64,000 bases of DNA. It comes from JAGVXH01 sp041649755. Lineage in GTDB: Archaea; Nanobdellota; Nanobdellia; Pacearchaeales; GW2011-AR1. The notes below the pieces were generated by a model. That model was not told where the DNA came from and did no database searches. It saw nothing but the letters and a program-made list of their open reading frames with translations. This document shows, piece after piece, positions 1-8,824 of this stretch; position 1 is the first letter of the stretch; each line of letters begins with the position of its first letter. A program made the position numbers and the translations under genes. The DNA is taken from NCBI GenBank assembly GCA_041649755.1, contig JBAZMK010000001.1:124001-188000 (forward strand), in the 5' to 3' direction.

Positions 1-42
1 GATCAAGCCGAAAAGCTTAAAAGAATTCAATGCATTCTGTGA
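1..42 (+). CDS. C-terminal end of a probable antitoxin (partial)
   Basis: The frame is open from the window edge and ends in TGA three bases before the toxin start. The thirteen visible residues are charged and helix-prone. Type II antitoxin genes commonly sit directly upstream of RelE-family toxins with this spacing, so the call rests on position rather than on recognisable homology. The rest of the gene lies outside the window. Confidence 0.35.
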   Translation, partial: DQAEKLKRIQCIL

Positions 43-3000
43 GTCATGAATATTGATACTACCCTTATTGATGATACTCTCATCAAGCTTAGAAAAAAAG
101 ATTTGACTCTTTTTAGGGCTCTTCAAAAGAAAATCTGCCAAATTGCCCAACTCGATTGGGATTCCCTTCAGCATTTCAAAAATTTGAGGGGGAGCCTTAA
201 AGACTATAAGCGAGTCCATGTTGGAAGTTACGTCCTTATTTTCAAGGTAGAAAGAGAGGTTATTATCTTCGCCAAATTTGTCCATCATGACGAGGCTTAC
301 TGAGCCGCGCTTTTCTTTTTTATTAGAATAAGCAACATAAACTTTATGCTCAGGTGAAACGAGCAGGCTTCCTTTTTCTTCATCATAATTTTCAGTTTCA
401 ATTCTGTACATTTCTTCATTTTCATGTGCAAAATCCTGTTTTTCAGTTGGTTTTTGCCATTCAGTTTCTCCTGAATTTGAATTAAGAGTGAGGATTTCAT
501 CCTCTAAACTTACATTTGAAAAATGTTTCCAGCCAGAATCAGTCATAACTTCTGTTTCATTATCAAAACAGTATTTTGTACTCTGGTTTGCGTATAATGC
601 CTGAATTTCTTCAGCAGATAAACTTCTATTAAATATCATTACATCGTCGATGGAACCGTTGAAACTTTGACTATTATCTGATTTAGAACCTATATTAGCA
701 GTATTCAAGTTTATTGGACGTCCACTAAAAGCATAATAGCTACCTCCATATTGCCCATTTAAATACAGAAATATGCCACTTTCATTATTGATTACTACAA
801 GATTATTCCAAGTATCTTCTGTAATAACTGGACCATTAATATTAATATTAGGTCCATCAGAATCCCATCTAACCCGCACAATATCATCGTCTGACCACCT
901 AATAAAAGCACTAGGATAGCCAGTTCCTGCAAGATTAAATAAGTAATTATCAGTTCCATCATTTATTGCTTTAAACCAAAGCGAAATGGTAGAATAAGTA
1001 TATGAAACACTAGGTCCAGCAACATCAACATAATCCCCATCTCCATCAAACTCAAACCCCTTCCCTAGTTTTCCAGCAGTTGTTTGTTTTGCATCCCCTT
1101 GTTTTGTTCCATTGTTGCTTCCAGTATAATCTACCACTGTTGTTCCATTAAAGTCATCCATCCTCCACCATCCTACTAATGAATTATCAAAGTCAATGAA
1201 TGTGCTTATGTTGCTATTTCCTCTTCCAATATCACTTGCCGAAACATTCACAAAAATAAAGTCATCACTTGTAACATTCCCTTCTTCAAGCGTCGGGGGA
1301 ACAAATTCTATTAGAGGTTTCATATCTTCTTCAAATTCCCACCCCAATCTAGGGTAATCATTTCCATCATCAATAAACCAAGTTTCATTTACATAATCGC
1401 CTTTTTCTGCAATGTTCCAACTTGCTGTTGTAAAAGTAGATATGTTTTGCATTTGTGCTGTTGTTTTTCCTATTGCGTCTCCTCCTCCTGTTGATTGTCC
1501 AGATGATTCAGTGTCCCAAAAAGAATTTGTATCTATCCCTTGGTCTAACCCAACAAAACCTTTATCTGTTGGGTCATCTGTTCCTTCATAATGAACTGAA
1601 CCTGTTGAATAAGATTTATTAATCCTGCCCACATAATTCCTTCCAGCAAAACCCCCATTAGCTGTTGAAGTTCCTGAAATACGGGTAACACTTCCAGTAG
1701 AGTAGGAATTTGAAATATTTGATCCATCACTCATCCCAACAAATCCCCCTATGTAATAAGTCCCCGAGGAATTTCCTTTTGCGTAACAGGAATCAACCAT
1801 TATATTAATACTATGACCTATAAACCCCCCGTTTGTCTCTACACTTCCAGAAACATTTCCACTTGACCAGCAATTAGTAATATAAACAGAGGCATAATTT
1901 GAATTAGCATACCCTACAAGACCCCCTAAGTACGAAGTCCCAGAAATATTACCTATGAAATAACTATTTGTAACATTGCCTGAACGAAGATAACCAATTA
2001 AACCCCCTACCCATTGTCCTGTACTAGATACTAAGCAAGAGGAATTAGAGGAGGTTATAGAACTAATATAAGAAGGATAAAAAGAACCCACTAATCCCCC
2101 TGCAGTTCCTCCTGTAGATGTAATAGCCCCGCTTGACCAGCAGTTTGCAATAGAGACATTATTATACCCATTACCTAATATTGCCCCAACATCAGCCTTT
2201 CCCGTAACATCACAATCAATAACCCCTAAATTACTGACAGAGCCTCCATTAATCCTCCCAAACAAGCCCTGATAATCCGTTCCGCTTCTATTAGTATATA
2301 GATTACTGATTGTATGATTTTGTCCGTCAAAAGTTCCTGTAAATGTAGCAATAGGCAACCAACCAGCACCTGTTGTAAACGCTTCCATATTGTCACAATT
2401 TTCATAGGAATCGCAATCGCTAAAATTTAAATCTCTTAAAAGAATATAAGAAGCAGATAAATTATTTCTTGTTTCGTTTAAGTCTTCAACTGAGTTAATT
2501 TCTATTGGTGGGTCAATAACATAATCATATTCTATATCCCCAAAACTTCTCAAGTCAAAAGTATCCTGTTCTCCTTCAAGTTCAGTAAGATAAATTTTAT
2601 ACTCTCCTCCCTCATAGATATTATCAAAAACTGCTAGTGTTTCGTTATTATCTTTTTCGTAAACTTTTACATTTCCAGAATCGTTACTTCTTGCATAAAT
2701 TGTAATATCTTTTTCATTTGTCAAATTCTCTTCAAAAGTCACTCTCAAATATTCTCCATTGGGAATCAAAACATAACTGCCGTCTAATCCTTTCACACTT
2801 TCGTAAACATCTTCTAAGAATGTGTAATTTTCATCTAAATGTTCTGCTTTGGTTATTTCAATTATCTCAAATGTCGGGTCAAGTTCAATAATCTGTCCAA
2901 TTTCGGTTTCCTCTGAACTAAAATCTCTTTCTATATAGACGGTTACTATATTTTCATAGAATAATTCTTCTTTAGGACCTTTTACTTCTTCAACAACCCG

Positions 3001-4032
3001 CGAAGTGACGCCAGAGATAAACTTTATTACCGAGCCTGTTATGTCGCCTTCGTTAGAGACCTCTTCTCCCCCGTTAGATTCTTCTGTAAAATTTTCTTCT
3101 AAATCCTCAGAAGTATTATCTTCTTCTAAACTATTTTCTTCGGTTTCTTCATCAGGCAAGAGTTCTTCAACCGAATCTAAAGAAAGATTTTCCATATTCC
3201 CCTCTTCGGTTATGTTTGAAGGTTCTTCTGCAGATAAATTCTCTGTTAGTTCTGTTAAGTTTTCTTCTTCGGTTAGGTTCTCTAAAAAGCCTATACCTGT
3301 TTCGTTAGCAGTTACATTCTCTTTTTCTTCTGTGAAGTTATAATCTTCTTCTAATTCAGATGAATTATCTGTTAATTCTGTTAGGTTTTCTTCTTTAGTT
3401 ATGTTCAGCTCTTCCGGTATAAATTCTATTTCAGGAAGACCAATTTTGACATTATAACCCTGCCCTTCTAAATCGCTAAAAGAGATTATAGACCTCCCGA
3501 TTTGAAGCGTGCTATCATTAATAATTTTAATAGTGAGACTGGAGGTTACGTCAATTTTAGCTGAAAAATTTAACTCATTTAACTGGATATAATAACCCCA
3601 CTTGTACTTTTGTTCTTCTTTCGTGTCCTCTTCAACTTTTATATCAAAATCTTCAGCCGGAGCCACTGATGAATCCGCAATCTCTTTTAATTTTTCTGAG
3701 AGATTCTCAGGATTTTCATTTAAAACCCCTTTATTTTTATTAATCTCCTCAACAAAATCGCTGTGATTCAGCAAATCAAAGTAAATTCTTATCATTCCTT
3801 CTTCAAGTTCAAAGTCCATTCTTTTATTTTTATTAAAGCTTCTAACTTCTCCCATAAATTTTGAAGGTTCTTTAATTTCCAGTTTTGAAGAGTCTTTTTC
3901 TATTCTTGTTTCAACAACCTCATCAGAAATTACATATCCTACGATAGAATTGTTAGAAATTAAAATAAGAAGAAAAAGTAAAAGGAAAAATCCTATAATA
4001 ATTTTATACCTCTTACCGCCATTAATTCTCAT
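1..4032 (-). CDS. Giant secreted GLUG/LamG protein with Hint domain (3' partial)
   Basis: The frame is open from ATG at 4032 to the window edge, 1344 codons without a stop. Residues about 8-26 form an N-terminal signal or anchor helix. An acidic Glu/Asn/Thr-rich linker follows at about 215-340, then GLUG-type repeats (G-G-L-V-G, N-S-Y-S-T-G-S-V) at about 560-845, then a LamG/concanavalin-like domain at about 950-1148. A Hint (hedgehog/intein) domain starts at Cys1155 with the pattern C-F-D-N-E-T-E-V-M-T, and the second block V-S-P-E-H-K-V-Y-V lies near 1227. The protein is probably exported and surface-attached, with the Hint domain possibly cleaving the chain or linking it to a ligand. Downstream of about position 305 the frame is antisense to the relE-like toxin and no longer resembles a Hint domain, so the native 3' end may have been lost there. 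Confidence 0.8.
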   Translation of the reverse strand, partial: MRINGGKRYKIIIGFFLLLFLLILISNNSIVGYVISDEVVETRIEKDSSKLEIKEPSKFMGEVRSFNKNKRMDFELEEGMIRIYFDLLNHSDFVEEINKNKGVLNENPENLSEKLKEIADSSVAPAEDFDIKVEEDTKEEQKYKWGYYIQLNELNFSAKIDVTSSLTIKIINDSTLQIGRSIISFSDLEGQGYNVKIGLPEIEFIPEELNITKEENLTELTDNSSELEEDYNFTEEKENVTANETGIGFLENLTEEENLTELTENLSAEEPSNITEEGNMENLSLDSVEELLPDEETEENSLEEDNTSEDLEENFTEESNGGEEVSNEGDITGSVIKFISGVTSRVVEEVKGPKEELFYENIVTVYIERDFSSEETEIGQIIELDPTFEIIEITKAEHLDENYTFLEDVYESVKGLDGSYVLIPNGEYLRVTFEENLTNEKDITIYARSNDSGNVKVYEKDNNETLAVFDNIYEGGEYKIYLTELEGEQDTFDLRSFGDIEYDYVIDPPIEINSVEDLNETRNNLSASYILLRDLNFSDCDSYENCDNMEAFTTGAGWLPIATFTGTFDGQNHTISNLYTNRSGTDYQGLFGRINGGSVSNLGVIDCDVTGKADVGAILGNGYNNVSIANCWSSGAITSTGGTAGGLVGSFYPSYISSITSSNSSCLVSSTGQWVGGLIGYLRSGNVTNSYFIGNISGTSYLGGLVGYANSNYASVYITNCWSSGNVSGSVETNGGFIGHSINIMVDSCYAKGNSSGTYYIGGFVGMSDGSNISNSYSTGSVTRISGTSTANGGFAGRNYVGRINKSYSTGSVHYEGTDDPTDKGFVGLDQGIDTNSFWDTESSGQSTGGGDAIGKTTAQMQNISTFTTASWNIAEKGDYVNETWFIDDGNDYPRLGWEFEEDMKPLIEFVPPTLEEGNVTSDDFIFVNVSASDIGRGNSNISTFIDFDNSLVGWWRMDDFNGTTVVDYTGSNNGTKQGDAKQTTAGKLGKGFEFDGDGDYVDVAGPSVSYTYSTISLWFKAINDGTDNYLFNLAGTGYPSAFIRWSDDDIVRVRWDSDGPNININGPVITEDTWNNLVVINNESGIFLYLNGQYGGSYYAFSGRPINLNTANIGSKSDNSQSFNGSIDDVMIFNRSLSAEEIQALYANQSTKYCFDNETEVMTDSGWKHFSNVSLEDEILTLNSNSGETEWQKPTEKQDFAHENEEMYRIETENYDEEKGSLLVSPEHKVYVAYSNKKEKRGSVSLVMMDKFGEDNNLSFYLENKDVTSNMDSLIVFKAPPQIFEMLKGIPIELGNLADFLLKSPKKSQIFFSKLDESIINKGSINIHDSQNALNSFKLFGLI
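46..303 (+). CDS. RelE/ParE-superfamily toxin
   Basis: This 85-residue protein has the usual size and layout of a RelE-type toxin. It has N-terminal helices, then the segment around residues 45-70 with the pattern L-x-G-S-L-K-x-Y-K-R-V-x-V-G-S-Y, then beta strands and a C-terminal F-V-H-H-D-E-A-Y matching the family end (I-x-H-R-x-x-V-Y). RelE family members cleave mRNA on the ribosome; ParE relatives target gyrase, and the sequence does not decide between them. A second histidine stands where arginine is common. The gene lies antisense to an open minus-strand frame of a surface protein, suggesting insertion into it or convergent overlap. Confidence 0.8.
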   Translation: MNIDTTLIDDTLIKLRKKDLTLFRALQKKICQIAQLDWDSLQHFKNLRGSLKDYKRVHVGSYVLIFKVEREVIIFAKFVHHDEAY

Positions 4033-4072
4033 TATAATAAAGAGAAATTATATTATTTAAAAGTTCTCAAAA

Positions 4073-4363
4073 CTATTTTTCAAACTTGCTTATTCTTTTA
4101 AGGTTAGTGAAAGGGAAAGGTCTTTCATTGGTTGTAAAAGTTATATACCTGTAAAACCTATAAGACTCCGAACTCCAGTATTCACAGAATTCTGCTAAAT
4201 CTTTACTTCTTTTTCCCGAGAACAAAACTATGAAAAGGTGGACTATTGCTAAGATTCCGATAAGATAAGCCCAAGCCCATAGAATTATCCCTGTGACTAT
4301 TAAAACTAAAATTCTCCATAGGATTTCCATTCTTTCTAAATCTTCTTTTTTATTTTTTACCAT
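4073..4363 (-). CDS. DUF4389 small membrane protein
   Basis: The 96-residue protein starts with a charged stretch and the pattern I-L-W-R-I-L, and has two adjacent membrane helices at about residues 14-48. These are followed by F-S-G-K-R and the cytosolic or peripheral signature L-A-E-F-C-E-Y-W with Y-R-Y-I-T-F-T-T-N-E-R-P-F-P-F. This arrangement matches DUF4389, a membrane family of unknown role. It is divergent from radB, with about 70 bp of AT-rich promoter sequence between them, and its start codon lies just upstream of the surface protein gene on the same strand. Confidence 0.75.
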   Translation of the reverse strand: MVKNKKEDLERMEILWRILVLIVTGIILWAWAYLIGILAIVHLFIVLFSGKRSKDLAEFCEYWSSESYRFYRYITFTTNERPFPFTNLKRISKFEK

Positions 4364-4441
4364 TAAAGCCTTAATTAAAGGTTATTTAAATAATTAACTA
4401 AACATATAAATTGTTAAAAACTTTAGATATTTTTGATAAAG

Positions 4442-5179
4442 ATGAAAGAAACCAGAATTTCGTCGGGCTCTTATGATTTGAATAAGTTTCTTTATGGCGG
4501 TTTTGAAACAGATATTATTACGACTTTTTATGGACCGGGGGGTTCTGGGAAGTCTAACTTTTGTGCGATTGTTGCAGTTTCACAGGCAAAGAAAGGAAAT
4601 AAAATCATTCTAATTGACAGCGAAGGCGGTTTTTCAATTGACAGATTTAAACAAATTCACGGGGGGACTAAAGAAGAGGTTGAAAAAGCTTTGGGGAATA
4701 TCTTGTTGCTGAAACCAACTTCATTTGAAGAACAAGAGAAATCGTTTGAAACGCTTTTAATTCACACTAAGAAAGGAGATGTTTCTCTGATAATTGTAGA
4801 TAGCATCGCTATGCTTTATCGGCTGGAGCTTGGAGGAGCGATAAGTTCAGGAGACAATAAAAAAATTTCAGAAGTTAACAGAAAGCTTGCGCGACAATTA
4901 AGGGTACTAAACGAAATATCCAGAAAGCAAAATATTCCTGTCATAGTCACCAATCAGGTATATGCTTCATTTACTCAAAATGAGGAAGACAAGACAATTG
5001 AAAGGCAAGTTTCAATGGTCGGTGGGGATTTGTTAAAATATTGGAGTAAGTGCTTGATTGAGCTTCAAAACTTCCGCGGACGGAGAAAGCTGATTTTAAA
5101 AAAACACCGCTCACTTCCTGAGAAAGAGCTTTTTTTTGAGATAGTTAATTCAGGTATAAGGAAAAAAGGGCTATTTTAA
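4442..5179 (+). CDS. radB: DNA repair and recombination protein RadB
   Basis: A RecA-fold ATPase of about 245 residues without the N-terminal helix-hairpin-helix domain of RadA, which is the RadB architecture. Walker A is G-P-G-G-S-G-K-S (near residue 30) and Walker B is S-L-I-I-V-D-S. The block V-I-V-T-N-Q-V-Y is the typical RadA/RadB L2-proximal strand. RadB is thought to help recombination and Holliday junction processing as a paralogue of RadA. An upstream in-frame TTG at 4433 would add three residues; I prefer the ATG at 4442. Confidence 0.9.
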   Translation: MKETRISSGSYDLNKFLYGGFETDIITTFYGPGGSGKSNFCAIVAVSQAKKGNKIILIDSEGGFSIDRFKQIHGGTKEEVEKALGNILLLKPTSFEEQEKSFETLLIHTKKGDVSLIIVDSIAMLYRLELGGAISSGDNKKISEVNRKLARQLRVLNEISRKQNIPVIVTNQVYASFTQNEEDKTIERQVSMVGGDLLKYWSKCLIELQNFRGRRKLILKKHRSLPEKELFFEIVNSGIRKKGLF

Positions 5180-5218
5180 TACAATAATCTTTAAATAAAA
5201 CAACTATCTTTATATTTT

Positions 5219-5593
5219 ATGGAAGAGGTTAGAAATCGGCTTATAGAAGACCTTGAGAAAAGAGGGCTTATGCCTGTTTTGGGTTTACATATATTTGAAT
5301 TGCCTAAAGATGTAAAAGCTAAATGGGTACAAAATCATAGAAGGGGTATGGGTAGTTATTACTCAAATGAAGGACGGATTATTCTTGAATGTAACTTCGG
5401 ACTAGAAGAGGGTTTAAGAAGAGCAATGAGGTATATTCATGATTATGGAACGATGACAGATGAACAGATTATAGATTTATATATCAGAGAAATGAATATA
5501 AGTGGACAAGAATTAAGAGAGGAATCGAAATTTTTAGCGGGTTGCGAAGAGGAATCAATGAAAAGAACAGGAGATAGAGTCATTATTACATAA
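5219..5593 (+). CDS. Hypothetical protein, 124 aa
   Basis: The family is not recognised. The protein is soluble and mixed alpha/beta, with an H-x-x-x-Y-G-T-M-T-D-E-Q segment near the middle and a charged helical C-terminus. A TATA-like run (CTTTAAAT) precedes the gene and the ATG at 5219 is the only plausible start. It follows radB in the same direction after a 39-bp gap and faces a convergent small gene. Confidence 0.6.
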   Translation: MEEVRNRLIEDLEKRGLMPVLGLHIFELPKDVKAKWVQNHRRGMGSYYSNEGRIILECNFGLEEGLRRAMRYIHDYGTMTDEQIIDLYIREMNISGQELREESKFLAGCEEESMKRTGDRVIIT

Positions 5594-5607
5594 TTAGATA
5601 GATTAAT

Positions 5608-5919
5608 TTATGTCCTATATCTCTCAGAAAACCTCACTGCACCATCCACGACATCTCTTGTAAATTCTAATTGTGTATCTAAAAGATAATGAGAATCTCC
5701 TTTTCTATGTAGATACTTTAAGTCTCCATTTTCAAAATCTACATGTATTGGAAAACCACTTTCTTCGTCAACTGTTCCTTCAAGAGTTGTAAGCCCTTCT
5801 CGTTTTCCCGAAATTAACTGCCCGTCTTCCATTAGAATGAAGTCGCCCAAATAGGGGCGTCCATTTTCTTCAGAAGAATTTTCCAAGGTCAAATGAACAT
5901 TGCAAACTGCCGATTCCAT
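5608..5919 (-). CDS. Hypothetical protein, 103 aa
   Basis: The family is not recognised. The sequence is predicted to be mostly beta strand, with repeated charged turns (D-G-Q-L-I-S-G-K-R, D-F-E-N-G-D-L-K-Y-L) like a small sandwich or lipocalin-like fold. There are no membrane helices. It is convergent with the 5219-5593 gene and divergent from topA. Confidence 0.55.
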   Translation of the reverse strand: MESAVCNVHLTLENSSEENGRPYLGDFILMEDGQLISGKREGLTTLEGTVDEESGFPIHVDFENGDLKYLHRKGDSHYLLDTQLEFTRDVVDGAVRFSERYRT

Positions 5920-6021
5920 AAAAGTATCTGCTCTGATTTTATTTAAACTTTTTTATAGTCATCAATCTGTTATTCTTTTTAGTCAGTGAAAATATAAAAA
6001 CCCTTCTTTAATGGTATTGCT

Positions 6022-8238
6022 ATGGTTAAAGGCAAGACTACCTTGATTATTACAGAAAAACCTCAGGCAGCGGCAAAAATAGCTCACGCTTTAAGTGACG
6101 GAAAAGATGAAAAAATAAACTCAAAAGAGAAGGTTTCTTATTATGAGTTTTATAAAAACAACAGAAGATATGTTGTCGGGTGTGCTGTCGGACATCTTTA
6201 CGGCATTACTCAAACCGCCCCTAGAGGGACTTTTCCAAATTTTGAAGTTGAGTGGCGACCTACATTTACAAATAAAGGTAGTGCATTTACAAAGAAGTAT
6301 TTTGACTTACTGAAGAAACTTGCGAGAGAATCTGATGAGTTTATTGTTGCAACAGACTTTGATGTTGAAGGGGAAGTTATCGGCTGGAATGTTGTCCGTT
6401 TTATATGTGGAAAAAAAGACGCAAAAAGAATGAAGTTTTCATCGTTGACTAATGAGGCATTGACAGAAAGTTTTGAATCAATTCTGCCTACGATTAACTG
6501 GGGTGCTGCTGTTGCCGGGGAAACAAGACACTTAATTGACTGGTTTTACGGAATAAATCTTTCAAGAGGGTTGATGAAAGCTCTTTCAAAAACGGGCGCA
6601 TTCAGAATTCTTTCAATCGGAAGAGTCCAGGGTCCTTCTTTAAAAATTGTTTATGACAGGGAAATGGAGATTGAAGCTTTTAAGTCTGAACCTTTTTGGC
6701 AGATTTTCCTTCAAGTTAAAGACATAAAAAATCAGAAAGTTGAGGTTAAGTTTCCTAAAGATATATTCAAGGAATCTGAATTGTTAAAGTTTAGGCATCT
6801 TAAAGGAAAGAAAGGGGTCGCATCAACGGAAATAAAAGAAGAGAAAGTTCCCTGCCCAATACCTTTTGACCTGACAACACTGCAGACGGAAGCTTACCGC
6901 TATCATGGATTTACTCCAAGTCAAACTTTGAAAATTGCTCAGGGGCTTTATTTGGGGGGAGTGATTTCTTATCCAAGAACTTCAAGTCAAAATTATCCTG
7001 AGTCAATAGGTTATAAGAAAATTTTAGAGAGATTAAAGAAGTATACCTCTTTGGTAAAGTACGCTGTTAATCCTAAACCTTCCAGGGGAAAGAAAGAAGA
7101 CCCTGCGCACCCTGCGATTTATCCTACGGGAGAGTCAAAAAAGTTAAATGAGAGTGAAAAGAAAATCTACGATTTAGTTGTTAAAAGATTTATATCCTGC
7201 TTTTGTGAACCTGCAAAAATTGAGGACAAGAAAATTTCTGTAGATGTAAACTCAATGATTTTTAAGGCTAAGGGGATAAAAATAGAAGAGAAAGGATGGA
7301 TGCATGTTTACCCATCTTCAATAAAAGAAAATGAAGTCCCGACGATTAACGGAGAAGTTGATATTGAAGAGATAAGAATCGAAGAAAAAATGACAAAACC
7401 GCCGAAAAGGTATACTGCATCTTCGCTTATTAAAGAACTTGAAAAAAGAAATCTTGGGACTAAATCAACCCGTGCCTCGATAATTGACACTCTTTATTCG
7501 CGTGGTTATGTTAAGGAGAAGAGTATTGAAGTTACTGAGTTAGGGAAAAAAATGGTAAAAACTCTGGAAAAATATTCGCCGATAATTTTGGAAGAGGAAC
7601 TTACGGGTGAGATGACGAAAGAACTTGAAAAAATTGAAACTTCTGACAAAAATCTTAAGGAGAAGGAAAAAAAGATTTTGGATACTGCTAAGAAAGAGGT
7701 CACGAAAATTGCGGAGGATATGACAAAAAATATGGAGGCAATTGGAAAAAGTTTAGCCGACGCTAATGAGGCTGTTTGGGAAAAAGAAAAAGAAGAAAAT
7801 ACGATGAGTCTATGCCCGGTCTGCAAAAAAGGTCATCTTAGAATAATGTTTGGAAAGAGGTTCTCACGATATTTTGTATCCTGCGACGCCTATCCAAAAT
7901 GCAAGACAATTTATTCCCTTCCGCCAAGAGGACTGATAAAACCTGCGAGAGACAAGGAAAAAAATCTAGAGATGTGCCCTGAATGTGGTTTTCCTCTTGT
8001 AGTTTCTTTTCAAAAAGGTCGTGCCCCATGGAAATTTTGTTTTAACCCGAAATGTCCGACTAATGAGGAATTGCAAAAAAAGAAAGAAGAATTTAAAGAA
8101 AAAATTGCAAGCGGGGAGATAAAAATTGGAAAGGATGGAAAAGTAATTGAAGATAAAGGAAAGGGTGGAAAAAAGGTTGTGAGAAAAAAGACTAGGAAAA
8201 AGAGCGTGAGAAAGAAAAAAGTAACTAAAAAGATTTAG
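6022..8238 (+). CDS. topA: DNA topoisomerase I (type IA), archaeal
   Basis: The enzyme relaxes negative supercoils by a transient 5'-phosphotyrosyl break. The N-terminal Toprim domain begins with L-I-I-T-E-K-P-Q-A-A and carries the acidic D-F-D-V-E-G-E motif near residue 115. The catalytic tyrosine lies in G-V-I-S-Y-P-R-T-S-S near residue 316. Two C-terminal zinc ribbons follow: C-P-V-C with C-D-A-Y-P-K-C (about 597-630) and C-P-E-C with C-F-N-P-K-C (about 650-680). A Lys/Arg-rich tail probably binds DNA. The length of 738 aa is normal for archaea. A TATA-like element lies about 22 nt before the ATG. Confidence 0.95.
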   Translation: MVKGKTTLIITEKPQAAAKIAHALSDGKDEKINSKEKVSYYEFYKNNRRYVVGCAVGHLYGITQTAPRGTFPNFEVEWRPTFTNKGSAFTKKYFDLLKKLARESDEFIVATDFDVEGEVIGWNVVRFICGKKDAKRMKFSSLTNEALTESFESILPTINWGAAVAGETRHLIDWFYGINLSRGLMKALSKTGAFRILSIGRVQGPSLKIVYDREMEIEAFKSEPFWQIFLQVKDIKNQKVEVKFPKDIFKESELLKFRHLKGKKGVASTEIKEEKVPCPIPFDLTTLQTEAYRYHGFTPSQTLKIAQGLYLGGVISYPRTSSQNYPESIGYKKILERLKKYTSLVKYAVNPKPSRGKKEDPAHPAIYPTGESKKLNESEKKIYDLVVKRFISCFCEPAKIEDKKISVDVNSMIFKAKGIKIEEKGWMHVYPSSIKENEVPTINGEVDIEEIRIEEKMTKPPKRYTASSLIKELEKRNLGTKSTRASIIDTLYSRGYVKEKSIEVTELGKKMVKTLEKYSPIILEEELTGEMTKELEKIETSDKNLKEKEKKILDTAKKEVTKIAEDMTKNMEAIGKSLADANEAVWEKEKEENTMSLCPVCKKGHLRIMFGKRFSRYFVSCDAYPKCKTIYSLPPRGLIKPARDKEKNLEMCPECGFPLVVSFQKGRAPWKFCFNPKCPTNEELQKKKEEFKEKIASGEIKIGKDGKVIEDKGKGGKKVVRKKTRKKSVRKKKVTKKI

Positions 8239-8272
8239 CAAACCTTTTTAACTTTGAGGATTATTAATTTAT

Positions 8273-8824
8273 ATGAAGAATATCGTTGGGGTGGTGATTA
8301 AAAGTTTTGTGGGGTTATTATTTTTGATAATTTTAATTAGTATAGTAAATTTCCTTCCAATAAACAATATTTATTTTGTAAAAATAGTTGAATTTGTTAA
8401 TGCTAATCTTCTTGTTATAATTTTATTCACTATTCTTTTCTTTTTGAGTGAGATATTTTACCTATTTGGTTTCCCCTTGAGCCTCCCTGCTCCGATATTT
8501 CAGGCATACGCCAGTTATTTTCTTGCAGGTTTTATTTTCAAAGTTTTATATTTAGTGGAAGAATTAGCTAATAAAGAGATTCTTCTTATTTTTAGGAATG
8601 TAGAGTCGGTTACTTTAATATTAGTCTTTGTGTTAGTTTTAATATTCGGGGTTTTAAAAATATTAACGAAGGCTAATCAAAATGTTTCTGAAGGAAAAGA
8701 AGTAAGTTGGAGGGATATTGGAAATGAGTTCAAAGGAGGGTTATATAATATTGCGGTCGCATTTAAGCAGTCATTAGAACCAAAAAACAAAAAGGAAGTT
8801 AAGAAAAAAAGCAAGAAAAAGTAG
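8273..8824 (+). CDS. Hypothetical membrane protein
   Basis: A 183-residue protein with about four hydrophobic segments (residues 8-28, 43-63, 70-95 and 115-132) and a strongly basic C-terminal tail ending in Lys-rich sequence. It follows topA by 34 bp in the same direction and ends exactly where the convergent helicase gene ends. Function is unknown. Confidence 0.65.
   Translation: MKNIVGVVIKSFVGLLFLIILISIVNFLPINNIYFVKIVEFVNANLLVIILFTILFFLSEIFYLFGFPLSLPAPIFQAYASYFLAGFIFKVLYLVEELANKEILLIFRNVESVTLILVFVLVLIFGVLKILTKANQNVSEGKEVSWRDIGNEFKGGLYNIAVAFKQSLEPKNKKEVKKKSKKK

Noticed and set aside
1545..1730. Minus-strand frame in the surface protein
   Set aside because: It is an alternative frame within the continuous 1344-codon surface protein gene.
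3005..3343. Plus-strand Ser-rich frame of 112 codons
   Set aside because: It is the complement of the Glu/Asn/Thr-rich linker of the large minus-strand surface protein and has no promoter or similarity.
7966..8241. Minus-strand Phe/Leu-rich frame
   Set aside because: It is the complement of the Lys-rich topoisomerase tail.
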